Shown here: piece by piece, positions 8,899 to 17,777 of the stretch
Position numbering within the stretch: the first letter of the stretch is position 1
Layout of the letters: each line of letters starts with the position of its first letter
NCBI RefSeq assembly: GCF_016862915.1
Contig: NZ_BONW01000001.1
Coordinates: 248,001-312,000 of the forward strand
Length of the DNA stretch: 64,000 bases
Reading direction: 5' to 3'
Origin: Plantactinospora endophytica
Lineage (GTDB): Bacteria; Actinomycetota; Actinomycetes; Mycobacteriales; Micromonosporaceae
Position numbers and translations under genes: made by a program
Notes under the pieces: model-generated
What the model saw: only the letters and a program-made list of their open reading frames with translations
Database searches by the model: none
Told to the model about the DNA's origin: nothing

Positions 8899-10320
8899 GT
8901 GACGCTACGCCTGTATGACACCGCCACCCGATCGGTGCGGGACTTCGTCCCCATGCACGCCGACAGGGTGGGGATCTACCTGTGTGGTCTCACCGTCCAG
9001 TCTCCGCCGCACATCGGGCACCTCCGGGGCGGGGTCAACTACGACGTGCTGCGCCGCTGGCTGCTGCGCAGCGGTTTCCAGGTGACCTTCATCCGCAACA
9101 TCACCGACGTCGACGACAAGATCCTGGTCAAGGCGGTCGAGCAGGACCGCCCGTTCTGGTCGATCGCGTACGCCAACGAGGTGCTGCTCGGTGCCGCGTA
9201 CCGCAGCCTCAACGTGCTGCCGCCGACGTACGAGCCGAGGGCCACCGGGCACATCCCGGAGATGCACGAGCTGATCAGGAAGCTGATCGCCGACGGGCAC
9301 GCGTACGTGGCCGAGGACGGTTCCGGCGACGTCTGGTTCGACGTCCGGTCGTACCCGGAATATGGCGACCTGTCCGGTCAGCGGCCGGAGGCGACCCAGA
9401 CCCAGATCGCGGTCGAGGCCGCCGAGCGGGGCAAGCGGGACGCCAACGACTTCGCGCTCTGGAAGGGCGTCAAGCCGGGGGAGCCGGCCGACGCGGCCTG
9501 GCCGTCGCCGTGGGGGCCGGGCCGGCCCGGCTGGCACATCGAGTGCTCGGCGATGTGCTGGCGCTACCTCGGCGCCGAGTTCGACATCCACGGCGGCGGG
9601 CTCGACCTGACCTTCCCGCACCACGAGAACGAGCAGGCCCAGTCCCGGGCCGCCGGGCTGCCCTTCGTCCGGTACTGGGTGCACCACGGGCTGCTCAACC
9701 TCGGCGAGGCCAAGATGAGCAAGTCGCTGGGGAACGTCGTCGACCTCGACCACGTCGCCTCGATCGGGGTCCGTCCGGTCGAGCTGCGCTACTACCTGGT
9801 GGCGCCGCACTACCGGTCCCGGATCGACTACTCGGACGAGTCGCTGCGCGAGTCCGCGGTGGCGTACCGGCGGATCGAGGGCTTCGTCAGCCGGGCCGTC
9901 GAACGGGTCGGCGCGGGCGCGCTCGGCGAACTGCCGGCCGAGTTCGGCGCGGCCCTGGACGACGACGTGAACACCTCGGCCGCCGTCGCGGTGCTGCACG
10001 ACACCGTCCGGGACGGCCAGATCGCGCTGGCCGGCGGCGACGACGCCGGCACCCGGGCCGCGCTCGCGACCGTCCGGGCGATGCTCGACGTGCTCGGTCT
10101 CGACCCCCTCGACGCCGCCTGGACCAGCAACGGGCAGGATGGTGAGCTGCGGTCCGTGGTCGACTCGCTGGTGGCGCTGGCTCTGGAGCAGCGGGCACAG
10201 GCCCGCAGCCGGAAGGACTGGGCCGCCGCCGACTCGGTACGGGACCAGCTCAAGCACGCGGGCGTGGTGGTCGAGGACACCCCGCACGGGCCGCGTTGGA
10301 CGATCGGAGAACAGGACTGA
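8899..10320 (+). CDS. cysS: Cysteine--tRNA ligase
   Basis: Class I aminoacyl-tRNA synthetase that charges tRNA-Cys, 473 residues. The first zinc ligand and nucleotide-binding motif read L-C-G-L-T-V-Q-S-P-P-H-I-G-H, the second zinc ligand is in W-H-I-E-C-S-A-M, the His/Glu pair is in F-P-H-H-E-N-E, and the catalytic lysine loop is K-M-S-K-S. The C-terminal anticodon-binding DALR-type helices end at the expected length. The CGPTVY of most CysS enzymes is CGLTVQ here, a variant I associate with actinobacterial CysS. It is not MshC, which lacks the full C-terminal domain. The start is GTG 8899. Its stop overlaps the start of rlmB, so the two are translationally coupled. Confidence 0.95.
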   Translation: MTLRLYDTATRSVRDFVPMHADRVGIYLCGLTVQSPPHIGHLRGGVNYDVLRRWLLRSGFQVTFIRNITDVDDKILVKAVEQDRPFWSIAYANEVLLGAAYRSLNVLPPTYEPRATGHIPEMHELIRKLIADGHAYVAEDGSGDVWFDVRSYPEYGDLSGQRPEATQTQIAVEAAERGKRDANDFALWKGVKPGEPADAAWPSPWGPGRPGWHIECSAMCWRYLGAEFDIHGGGLDLTFPHHENEQAQSRAAGLPFVRYWVHHGLLNLGEAKMSKSLGNVVDLDHVASIGVRPVELRYYLVAPHYRSRIDYSDESLRESAVAYRRIEGFVSRAVERVGAGALGELPAEFGAALDDDVNTSAAVAVLHDTVRDGQIALAGGDDAGTRAALATVRAMLDVLGLDPLDAAWTSNGQDGELRSVVDSLVALALEQRAQARSRKDWAAADSVRDQLKHAGVVVEDTPHGPRWTIGEQD

Positions 10321-11477
10321 TGCCCGGAAACTCGGCCCGAAAAGGGCGTCGGGTCACCGCGAAGAAGGGCGCCACCACGGGTTCCGGCGGCAAGAACAAG
10401 GGTGCGCTCAAGGGCCGGGGCAGGACGCTGCCCGCCGACGAGCGCCCCTGGCACAAGGGATACTCCGGCACCGAGCAACTGCCGCAGCGCACCGCGTGGA
10501 AGCAGGCCAAGGAGCGCCGGGCCGCCGCCGAGGAGGGCCGGGCGCCGAAGGTCGGCGTACCGGGCAGCAAGGACACCACCTGGGGTGCCGGTGGCGCCGG
10601 CACCAAGAAGGGCGGTCGCAAGTCGGTCAGCGTCGGGCGGGGCGCGGCCAGCGCGGGGCGGAGCGGCGGCAAGCCGGCCCCGCGTCCGGGCGGCCCCCGG
10701 GTCGCACCGGGCCGCCGGTCCGCACCCGGCCGGGACGCCGCCGAGCTGCTGGTCGGTCGCAACCCGGTGGTGGAGGCGCTCCGCGCGCAGGTACCGGCCA
10801 CCGCGCTCTACGTCGCGCAGGGCATCGACATCGACGACCGGGTCAACGAGGCGGTCCGGACCGCCGCCGACCGGGGCATCGCGATCATCGAGGTCAGCCG
10901 GGCCGAGCTGGACCGGATGACCGGCGGGGTACTGCACCAGGGGATCGGCGTGCAGGTGCCGCCGTTCGCCTACGAGCCGTACGAGGACATGCTGGTACGG
11001 GCGCTGGAGCAGCCCTCGCCGCTGCTGGTCGCACTCGACGGCGTCACCGACCCGCGCAACCTCGGGGCGGTGATCCGCTCGGCGGCGGCGTTCGGCGCAC
11101 AGGGAGTCTTCGTACCCGAGCGGCGGGCCGCCGGGATCACCGCGACCGCCTGGCGGACCAGTGCCGGCGCGGCGGCCCGGGTGCCGGTCAGCCAGGTCAC
11201 CAACCTGACCCGGGCGGTCAAGCTCGCCCAGCAGGAAGGCTTCCTGGTGGTCGGGCTGGACGCCGACGGCGAAACCGACCTGTACGACCTGGAGGCGGCG
11301 ATCGGCCCGCTGGTCGTGGTGGTCGGCTCCGAGGGACGCGGGCTGTCCCGGCTCGTCGGTGCCACCTGTGACCTGCGGGTGAGCATTCCGATGGTCTCCG
11401 AGGTCGAGTCGCTCAACGCCAGCGTCGCGGCGGCGGTGGCGCTCGCCGAGGTCTCCCGGCGCCGCCTGGCCGCCTGA
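10320..11477 (+). CDS. rlmB: 23S rRNA (guanosine-2'-O-)-methyltransferase RlmB (TrmH/SPOUT family)
   Basis: Predicted to transfer a methyl group from S-adenosylmethionine to the 2'-hydroxyl of G2251 (E. coli numbering) in 23S rRNA. The 385-residue product starts with about 140 Lys/Arg/Gly-rich residues that probably bind RNA and are likely disordered. The substrate-binding domain begins at L-L-V-G-R-N-P-V-V-E-A-L. The SPOUT catalytic domain has all three motifs: N-L-G-A-V-I-R-S (1), V-V-G-S-E-G-R-G-L-S (2) and I-P-M-V-S-E-V-E-S-L-N-A-S (3). The ATG overlaps the cysS stop (TGATG), the usual actinobacterial cysS-rlmB arrangement. Confidence 0.93.
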   Translation: MPGNSARKGRRVTAKKGATTGSGGKNKGALKGRGRTLPADERPWHKGYSGTEQLPQRTAWKQAKERRAAAEEGRAPKVGVPGSKDTTWGAGGAGTKKGGRKSVSVGRGAASAGRSGGKPAPRPGGPRVAPGRRSAPGRDAAELLVGRNPVVEALRAQVPATALYVAQGIDIDDRVNEAVRTAADRGIAIIEVSRAELDRMTGGVLHQGIGVQVPPFAYEPYEDMLVRALEQPSPLLVALDGVTDPRNLGAVIRSAAAFGAQGVFVPERRAAGITATAWRTSAGAAARVPVSQVTNLTRAVKLAQQEGFLVVGLDADGETDLYDLEAAIGPLVVVVGSEGRGLSRLVGATCDLRVSIPMVSEVESLNASVAAAVALAEVSRRRLAA

Positions 11478-11713
11478 TCCACCGACCGGCCGGTCGCCGC
11501 ACCCGGTCGGCCGGCCGCCCGAGCACCGTGGACCAACTGCTCTGCACCACCACCGCCAGCCGACTGCCGGGTCAACCGGGAGCCGGTCGGTAGCGGGTTT
11601 CCCGGCCCGCCGCCCGTGCAGCGGCGGCGGGTGTGGAGGTGCCGGTCGGTGTTGGGCGGCGGGCCGTAACATGCATGGCCGGGCAACCCCTCGCCCTGCG
11701 GAGGAGTCGGTTT
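11478..11713. other. Intergenic region, 236 bp
   Basis: Lies between rlmB and the Hsp70-like gene. It contains GC-rich inverted segments just after rlmB (CCGACCGGCCGGTCG near 11482) that may end transcription. I see no convincing promoter hexamers. The last bases hold the GGAGGAG ribosome-binding site for the gene at 11714. Confidence 0.3.
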
Positions 11714-14548
11714 ATGGCAGGTCAGGACGGAGGCTACGGGCTCGGCGTCGACCTCGGCACCTCGCACACCGTGGCGGTGCTGCGCTGGCCCGACGGCCGG
11801 ACCCGGCCGCTGCTCTTCGACGGTCAGCCGATCCTGCCGTCCGGGGTGTTCCTGGACGGCGCCGGGCGACCGCACGTCGGGCGGGACGCCCAGCGGCTCG
11901 CCCAGGCGGACCCGAGCCGTTACGAGCCGAACCCGAAGCGGCGGATCGACGAGCCGGCCGTACTCCTCGGTGACCGCGAGATCCCCACCGTCGACCTGTT
12001 GGCCGGTGTGCTCGGCGCGGTGGCGGGCGCGGCGGTCGAGGCGGTCGGGTTTCTGCCGCCGGCCGTACTCAGCTATCCGGCCACCTGGGGGGCCCGCCGC
12101 CGGGACACCCTGGCCGCCGCCGTCGCCCGGGCCGGCTGGCCGCCGGTGAACGCCGATCCGGCGATCCGGTCGACCGCCGGGACGTTGCTGGTACCGGAGC
12201 CGGTCGCCGCCGCCCGCTACTTCGCCGACGTGCTGCGCCGGCCGGTACCGGTCCGGTCGGCACTGGCGGTCTTCGACTTCGGCGGCGGCACCCTGGACAT
12301 CGCGGTGGTCCGCAACGAGGGCACCGACGAGAGCGGTCGGGCCCGGTTCGTGGTGGTCGGCTCGGGCGGGGTCGCCGACCTCGGCGGGCTGGACCTCGAC
12401 TCGGCGCTGGTGGAACACCTGGGCGGGGTGATCCGGACGGCGCACGGGCCGGTCTGGGAGCAGCTCAGCCGGCCGGTCACGGCCAGCCAGTGGCGCAGCC
12501 GGCGGCAGTTCTGGGACGACGTACGCGGGGCCAAGGAGATGCTGTCCCGGGCCGCGACGGCGCCGGTTCCGGTGCCCGGCGTCGAGCAGGCGCTGCACCT
12601 GACCCGGGACGAGTTGGAGGGCGTGGTCACCCCGCTGCTGCGCCGGGGGGTCTTCGAGGCGGCCTCGGTGATCGCCAACTGCCGGCTGGGCGTCGACCAG
12701 CTCGCCGGACTGTTCCTGGTCGGCGGCTCCTCCCGGGTACCGCTGGTGGCCCGGATGCTGCACGCCGAACTCGGGATCGCGCCGACCGTACTCGAACAGC
12801 CGGAGTTGCCGGTCGCCGAGGGCGCACTGGCCGAACTTCCGGTCACGTCGGCACCGGCGGTCCGGGGCGCCGCCGGGGTGCCGGCCGGTCCGGCCGCCGC
12901 CGGCAGTGCGACGGTGCCGGGCCAGTCCCGGGGGTACGAGGCCGGCCGGGTCGCGGCGGTCTCGGCCCCGCCCGGCCAGGGCACCGCCGCAGGACCACCC
13001 CAGCCGCTCGCCACCGGCCATCCCGGGCAGCCGGTCTCACCGGCCGTCCCGGGTAGCCCGCCGCCGTTCGGGGCCGGTGGGCCGGGTAGCCCGCCGCCGT
13101 TCGGGGCAGCCGGTGGGCCGGCCTATCCGCCGGGTCCGGCCGCACCGCCGGGCGCCGCCGCGCCGGTCGGGCTGGCCGGCCTGGTACGCCGCCGCCCGGT
13201 CCAGATCGTCGCCGGGGCGGCGCTGGCGCTGCTCGGGGTGGTCGTCGCGACCCTGCTCTACCTGACCCGGGACCCCTATCCCGGGATCCAGTTCGAACCG
13301 TTCCAGGAGGTCGACCGGATCGCCGCCCGGGAGGAGAACGCGTCCCTGCTCTTCACCGCGACCGCAGGCGAGCGCGCGTACGTCGCCTACCAGCGGGCCG
13401 ACCAGCGGCTCGACGTCGCGGTGCTGACGGCCGGGTCGGCGAAGGTCGAGCGGTGGTTCACCACCGACGCCGCCGCCGAGCGGTGGGAGTGGATCAAGGC
13501 GCTGCCGGACGTGTTGCTGGTCAAGCCGCAGGTCATCGGCACCACCACGCCCCAGGACGTGATCGCCCTCGACCCGGCGAACGGCGCCAAACTGTGGAGC
13601 CGGCCGGTACGCGGCGACGACGGGTTCTACTTCTTCGACGAGTACGTGGTGATCCTCGACGAGACCGCCGACGCGCTGGTCGGGATCGACGCCCGGACCG
13701 GCAAGGAATGGACGCTGCCGAACCCGAAGGGCCAGTACTCCAGCGACTCCGCCGTCCATCCGGTGCGGACCGCCCGCGAGGTGGGCGGGGCCGCCGAGCC
13801 GAGCGGCGATCCGGCGCTGCCGAACCGTGGCGACCGGCCGCAGCTCGTGCAGATCGGCGCGGACGACTCGATCCGGGTCGTGGACGTGACGAACGGCCGG
13901 GTACTCAGGTCCCGGGCCGACGCCGCCGACGTCGACGACAAGGTGCTGGCGTACGAGGGGCAGCTCTTCGTCGCCCCGTCCAGCGACGGCTACGGTCTCG
14001 CCCGGTACGACCTGGCGGACCTCGGCCCGCCGACGAACATCTACAACGCGGTGGACAAGAGTCGCCGGCCGACCGAGCTGCAACCCTGCGGCGAGCATCA
14101 GGTCTGTCTGCTGGAGACCGCCGCCGCGAACGGCGACACCACCGAGCTGGTGGCGGTCCGCACCGACCGGTCCGGCAGTCAGCAGGCGGCGTGGCGGAAG
14201 AAGGTGCCGCAGGGGCGGGAACTGCGAGCGGTGGGCGAGTACCCGCTGGTCCGGACCGGTTCCTCCAGCGAGCCGGTGGAGAACCTGTTCGGTGCCGACG
14301 GCGCGGAGAAGCTCAGCCGGGACGGGTTCGCCGTCCGGGTCGACGGCGGCAACCTGCTGGTCTTCGACAAGGATCCGAGCACATACGGCCAGGACGCCAG
14401 TGTCGCCGGGGTGGTCGCCGGCTCCGGGAAGCTGACCGAGTTGGGCCAGCTCAAGCAGGTGGCCACCGCCACCTGTAGCTGGAACAGCACCGTCGTCGTC
14501 TGCGGCGCCCGCGCCGAGTTCGTCGTCGCCCGGTTCACCGGGAACTGA
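11714..14548 (+). CDS. Hsp70-like ATPase fused to a membrane helix and a beta-propeller
   Basis: A 944-residue three-part protein. Residues 1-375 are an actin/Hsp70-type ATPase with phosphate loops G-V-D-L-G-T-S-H-T-V and F-D-F-G-G-G-T-L-D-I and the adenosine motif L-F-L-V-G-G-S-S-R-V-P. There is no DnaK substrate-binding domain. Residues 390-490 are a Pro/Gly-rich linker with a direct duplication (P-G-S-P-P-P-F-G-A twice, 13052-13110). A single membrane helix lies at about 496-518 (V-A-G-A-A-L-A-L-L-G-V-V-V). The remaining 420 residues are PQQ-type propeller blades, predicted extracellular. The topology suggests an outside sensor coupled to an inside ATPase (inference). GGAGGAG seven bases upstream supports ATG 11714 over ATG 11675. 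The gene at 2-826 looks like a paralogue. Confidence 0.88.
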   Translation: MAGQDGGYGLGVDLGTSHTVAVLRWPDGRTRPLLFDGQPILPSGVFLDGAGRPHVGRDAQRLAQADPSRYEPNPKRRIDEPAVLLGDREIPTVDLLAGVLGAVAGAAVEAVGFLPPAVLSYPATWGARRRDTLAAAVARAGWPPVNADPAIRSTAGTLLVPEPVAAARYFADVLRRPVPVRSALAVFDFGGGTLDIAVVRNEGTDESGRARFVVVGSGGVADLGGLDLDSALVEHLGGVIRTAHGPVWEQLSRPVTASQWRSRRQFWDDVRGAKEMLSRAATAPVPVPGVEQALHLTRDELEGVVTPLLRRGVFEAASVIANCRLGVDQLAGLFLVGGSSRVPLVARMLHAELGIAPTVLEQPELPVAEGALAELPVTSAPAVRGAAGVPAGPAAAGSATVPGQSRGYEAGRVAAVSAPPGQGTAAGPPQPLATGHPGQPVSPAVPGSPPPFGAGGPGSPPPFGAAGGPAYPPGPAAPPGAAAPVGLAGLVRRRPVQIVAGAALALLGVVVATLLYLTRDPYPGIQFEPFQEVDRIAAREENASLLFTATAGERAYVAYQRADQRLDVAVLTAGSAKVERWFTTDAAAERWEWIKALPDVLLVKPQVIGTTTPQDVIALDPANGAKLWSRPVRGDDGFYFFDEYVVILDETADALVGIDARTGKEWTLPNPKGQYSSDSAVHPVRTAREVGGAAEPSGDPALPNRGDRPQLVQIGADDSIRVVDVTNGRVLRSRADAADVDDKVLAYEGQLFVAPSSDGYGLARYDLADLGPPTNIYNAVDKSRRPTELQPCGEHQVCLLETAAANGDTTELVAVRTDRSGSQQAAWRKKVPQGRELRAVGEYPLVRTGSSSEPVENLFGADGAEKLSRDGFAVRVDGGNLLVFDKDPSTYGQDASVAGVVAGSGKLTELGQLKQVATATCSWNSTVVVCGARAEFVVARFTGN

Positions 14549-14574
14549 CCCACCCCGCCCTGACCCACCCCGCC
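14545..14574. repeat. Two tandem copies of a 15-bp unit
   Basis: The unit CTGACCCACCCCGCC occurs twice in a row, beginning in the stop codon of the Hsp70-like gene. Role unknown. Confidence 0.7.
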
Positions 14575-14604
14575 CTGACCTGCGCCGATTGTCCCAAGAC
14601 CGAG

Positions 14605-14638
14605 TGGAGCGCCCGCCGAACGGCGGGACCGACTCCAC
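14605..14638 (+). terminator. Hairpin after the Hsp70-like gene
   Basis: An inner stem CCCGCCG/CGGCGGG (14612-14618 with 14621-14627) is enclosed by GTGGAG/CTCCAC (14605-14610 with 14633-14638). There is no U-tract, which is usual for actinobacterial terminators. Confidence 0.55.
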
Positions 14639-14684
14639 CGTACGGTCGTGGCCACGTCGAGTCACGACTGTCCGGTTAGGGGGG

Positions 14685-14712
14685 TTGTGATCCGGTTCCG
14701 ATCAGGTACGAT
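14685..14712 (+). promoter_or_regulatory. Candidate promoter of the conservon
   Basis: TTGTGA (14685-14690) and TACGAT (14707-14712) are separated by 16 bases, 72 bases before the cvnA start. They fit a relaxed actinobacterial sigma-70 promoter (TANNNT at -10). Confidence 0.45.
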
Positions 14713-14719
14713 CCTGATC
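14700..14719. promoter_or_regulatory. Inverted repeat wrapped around the -10 element (candidate operator)
   Basis: GATCAGG (14700-14706) and CCTGATC (14713-14719) are a perfect 7-bp inverted repeat whose six-base centre is exactly the TACGAT hexamer. A bound dimeric regulator would block the promoter. Confidence 0.4.
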
Positions 14720-14783
14720 CACCACCTGCCTGAACTGCGGTTTGGCATCCCGTCCTGCCTGGATCTTCCGCTCGAAGGTGAAA

Positions 14784-16274
14784 ATGACACCTCTTGTCTC
14801 GTCAGGTCGTCCCACACCCGGGGGCCGTCTGATGTGGTCGGCCGCCTTCCTCCTCATCGCCCTGGCCGGTACGGCCGCCGTGGTCGCCGCCGTGCGCGGC
14901 GCCGATCCACCCGGGCCGGCGGTCGCACTGCTGGCGGCGGTGGCCGCCGGGCTGGCGCTGCTGCTGCTGGCCGTACTGCGCCGACGGCAGCGGGCCGCCT
15001 GGGCCGCCCTGGCCGAGCGCCAACGGGAGTTCGAGCGGCAGGTGCTCAGCTACCAGCACCAGTTGGCCGAGCGCGAGACACAGTGGCGGAACCGGGCGCA
15101 GGCCCGCTCGGCGGCGGTGCACAACGCCCTCGAACACCTGCTCCGGACCCGGCTCTCGGCAGTACTGGCCGGGGCGCCGGTGCCGTCCGCGCCCCGCGAT
15201 CCCGAGCTGGACGAGCGGACCGCCGTACTCGTCGACGAGGTCCTGGCGGAGGCGACCAGCGCGCTGAAGCGGTCGGACGAGCGCGAGGAGTCGTTGCGGC
15301 TCGCGGTGGTGGCCCTGTCCCGACGGGTGCAGACGGCGGCACACTCCATCCAGGAGCAGGTGTCGCTGATGGCCGACCGGCACCAGCACGACCCGGACGT
15401 GGTCGAGGCCGGGATGCGGGTCGACCACGCCGCCGCGCAGCAGGCCCGGCACGCGCAGAGCCTTGCCGTGCTCTGCGGCGAGTGGCCGGGGCAGCAGTGG
15501 CAGGAGCCACTGGCCATGGTGGACGTCGTCCGCGCCGCGTCGGCCCGGATCCTCGCGTACGAGCGGATCGAGGTCTCCGGCGACCACGACGTGGCGGTCG
15601 CCGCCGAGGTGGTGGAGCCGGTCATCCACCTGGTGGCGGAGTTGCTGGCCAACGCCACCCAGTCGTCGCCGCCGGCCACCACCGTGCCGGTGACCGTGCG
15701 ACGGGTGCAGCGCGGCGCGGTCATCGAGGTCGACGACGGCGGCATCGGCATGGACGACCACCGGCTGGACCAGGCTCGGGAGACGGTCTCCGGGCGTCGC
15801 CCGGTGGGGCTGGGCGAACTGGGCGAGATTCCGCAGACCGGGCTCGCCGTCGTCGGCCACTACGTACGCCGGCACGGGTTCCGGGCGGATCTGAGCGAGT
15901 CGCCGTACGGTGGACTGCGGGCCGTGGTGCTGATCCCGTCGAAGGTCGTGGAGACGGTGGACCCGCCGGAGGCGGTGGTGATGCGCCCGCCGGCCGCGAC
16001 GGCGACGGTGCCGCCGACGGCCGGACCGAGGACGGTCGAGGTCGAGCCCGCCGATCCGGCCGCCGGTGTGACGCTGCCCCGGCGCCGCTCCCGGCGCGGC
16101 GAGGCCACTCCGGCCGAGGCTGCCCGGAGCGAGGCCGACCGGGCCGACCAGATTGAGATCGAGCCGGCGGCAGGGTCGTCCGACCCGACGCCGGAGCAGG
16201 CCGGTTCCTGGATGGGTGCCTTCATCGAGGGCGGCCGGACCGGTGGTGGGCCGGGCCCGGAGGGCTCGCGCTGA
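14784..16274 (+). CDS. cvnA: Conservon sensor histidine kinase-like protein CvnA
   Basis: First gene of the conservon. The 496-residue membrane protein has two N-terminal helices (about 17-35 and 43-66: W-S-A-A-F-L-L-I-A-L-A-G and V-A-L-L-A-A-V-A-A-G-L-A-L-L-L-L), then a long charged helical region. A GHKL-type ATP-binding domain follows, with N-box E-L-L-A-N-A-T-Q-S-S and G-box D-D-G-G-I-G-M-D-D. The C-terminal 120 residues are low-complexity. Sensor kinases of this class lack a classical H-box and signal to the Roadblock/GTPase partners encoded next to them. ATG 14784 has GAAGGTG just upstream; an ATG at 14832 directly before the first helix is the alternative. The stimulus is unknown. Confidence 0.88.
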   Translation: MTPLVSSGRPTPGGRLMWSAAFLLIALAGTAAVVAAVRGADPPGPAVALLAAVAAGLALLLLAVLRRRQRAAWAALAERQREFERQVLSYQHQLAERETQWRNRAQARSAAVHNALEHLLRTRLSAVLAGAPVPSAPRDPELDERTAVLVDEVLAEATSALKRSDEREESLRLAVVALSRRVQTAAHSIQEQVSLMADRHQHDPDVVEAGMRVDHAAAQQARHAQSLAVLCGEWPGQQWQEPLAMVDVVRAASARILAYERIEVSGDHDVAVAAEVVEPVIHLVAELLANATQSSPPATTVPVTVRRVQRGAVIEVDDGGIGMDDHRLDQARETVSGRRPVGLGELGEIPQTGLAVVGHYVRRHGFRADLSESPYGGLRAVVLIPSKVVETVDPPEAVVMRPPAATATVPPTAGPRTVEVEPADPAAGVTLPRRRSRRGEATPAEAARSEADRADQIEIEPAAGSSDPTPEQAGSWMGAFIEGGRTGGGPGPEGSR

Positions 16275-16302
16275 CCGCCGACAACCCGAAGGACGACGAA
16301 CG

Positions 16303-16707
16303 ATGACTACGAAGCAAGACCTGAACTGGATGCTGGCCGAGGTCGTCTCCGTGCCGTACGTCCGGCACGCCGTGGTGCTCTCCGCCGACGGGCTGTGCAT
16401 GGTCCGGTCCGAGCACACCGAGCAGGACGTCGCCGACCGGCTCGCCGCCGCCTGCTCCGGGTTGCAGTCGCTCGGCCGGAGCGTGGGCCGGGAGTTCGGG
16501 TCCGGCGGGCGTTCCCTCCGGCACCTGCTGATCGAGTTCGACGGCGGCTACCTCTTCGTCCGGCGGGCCGGCGACGGTTCACACCTGGCGGTGGTGACCG
16601 AGGCGGCCGTCGATCCGGCGCTGATCGCCCACCAGATGCAGACCCAGGTCAACAAGATCGGTGAGCGGAACCTCGCCACGACGGCCCGGAACGGCGCCGG
16701 GGAATGA
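16303..16707 (+). CDS. cvnB: Conservon Roadblock/LC7 protein CvnB
   Basis: A 134-residue single-domain protein of the Roadblock/LC7 family. It starts K-Q-D-L-N-W-M-L-A-E-V-V and has the family core V-R-H-A-V-V-L-S-A-D-G-L followed by A-D-R-L-A-A-A-C-S-G-L-Q-S-L-G-R. Roadblock proteins act as regulators of small GTPases and as scaffold partners, here presumably for CvnD. It lies 28 bases after cvnA in the same orientation. GAAGGACGA upstream of ATG 16303 supports the start. Confidence 0.93.
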   Translation: MTTKQDLNWMLAEVVSVPYVRHAVVLSADGLCMVRSEHTEQDVADRLAAACSGLQSLGRSVGREFGSGGRSLRHLLIEFDGGYLFVRRAGDGSHLAVVTEAAVDPALIAHQMQTQVNKIGERNLATTARNGAGE

Positions 16708-16774
16708 CCGGACGCGGCGGCCCGGCGGGACCGGGCGACGGAGCGGGGCGCGACCGACGGGCCGGGGAGCGCCG

Positions 16775-17146
16775 ATGACCCCACCTGACGACCGGAGCGG
16801 CGGCTACCGCGACTCGGCGCTGCGGCCGTACGTGCTGACGAAGGGGCGGGCCCGCCCGTCGCGGAACACCATAAGCGTCGACACGCTGCTGATCGCGACA
16901 GATCCGCCGCCGCCGCTGCCGGTCTCGGCCGGTCGACAGGAACGCGCCCTGCTGGCGATGTGTCGGGGGCTGCTGTCGCTGGTGGAGGTCGCCGCCCGGC
17001 TGGAGTTGCCGGTCAGTGTCGTACGCGTGCTCGCCAGCGACCTGGTCGACTCCGGCCACCTGACCGCACGGGCCGGAAGTCCCCGGTCCGCCCAGCTTCC
17101 CCGGGACCTACTGCAAGAGGTGCTCAATGGCCTCCGTGCCCTCTGA
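16775..17146 (+). CDS. cvnC: Conservon DUF742 protein CvnC
   Basis: A 123-residue DUF742 protein, the third conserved conservon component. It has the family features Y-R-D-S-A-L-R-P-Y-V-L-T-K-G-R, I-S-V-D-T-L-L, and a predicted winged-helix-like segment L-S-L-V-E-V-A-A-R-L-E-L-P-V-S-V-V-R-V-L. GGGGAG lies six bases before ATG 16775. The 3' end overlaps cvnD by 20 bases, which implies translational coupling. Biochemical function is not established; within the complex it is thought to be a peripheral partner. Confidence 0.9.
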   Translation: MTPPDDRSGGYRDSALRPYVLTKGRARPSRNTISVDTLLIATDPPPPLPVSAGRQERALLAMCRGLLSLVEVAARLELPVSVVRVLASDLVDSGHLTARAGSPRSAQLPRDLLQEVLNGLRAL

Positions 17147-17765
17147 CGGCTCCGCGGGCTACCTGCCCGAGACCGTGACCAGGTCGGTGAAGATCCTGGT
17201 GGTCGGCAGTTTCGGGGTCGGCAAGACCACGTTGATCGGTTCGGTCAGCGAGATCGCCCCGCTGCGTACCGAGGAGACCGTCACCCAGGTCAGCGAGGGG
17301 GTGGACGACCTCACCGGCGTGGACGACAAGCGCACCACCACGGTCGCGATGGACTTCGGCCGGATCACCCTCAACGGGAGCGTGGCGCTCTATCTCTTCG
17401 GTGCTCCCGGGCAGCGGCGCTTCTGGGACCTCTGGGAGGGGCTGGCCGAGGGCGCCGCCGGAGTACTCGTGCTCGTCGACACCCGGCCGGGTCGGCTGGA
17501 GGCCAGCTTCGAGGTCTTCGACCAGTTGGAACTCGGCATCCGGTTGCCGTTCGTGGTGGCGGTCAACCACTTCCCGGACACGGTGCCGCACGGCGCCGAC
17601 GAACTGCGTACCGCCCTGGACCTGCTGCCGGAGACGCCGATCCTGGACTGCGACGCCCGGGACCGCGCCTCGGCCCTGAACGCGCTCACCGCCCTCGTCC
17701 AGCATGCCCTCGACGTCTCCGCCGACCGCCCGGCGGACGTACCGCAGGACATCCCCGTCGCCTGA
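17127..17765 (+). CDS. cvnD: Conservon small GTPase CvnD
   Basis: A 212-residue Ras/MglA-like GTP-binding protein. The P-loop is V-G-S-F-G-V-G-K-T-T (residues about 30-39). Switch II, normally D-x-A-G-Q, reads F-G-A-P-G-Q, and the guanine-specificity motif N-K-x-D reads N-H-F-P-D, both recognisable conservon-type variants. CvnD proteins bind GTP and are proposed to be the switch between the membrane kinase and the downstream output, here probably the P450 encoded next. It overlaps cvnC and is followed 12 bases later by cvnE. Confidence 0.93.
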   Translation: MASVPSDGSAGYLPETVTRSVKILVVGSFGVGKTTLIGSVSEIAPLRTEETVTQVSEGVDDLTGVDDKRTTTVAMDFGRITLNGSVALYLFGAPGQRRFWDLWEGLAEGAAGVLVLVDTRPGRLEASFEVFDQLELGIRLPFVVAVNHFPDTVPHGADELRTALDLLPETPILDCDARDRASALNALTALVQHALDVSADRPADVPQDIPVA

Positions 17766-17777
17766 GGAAATGGTCTC

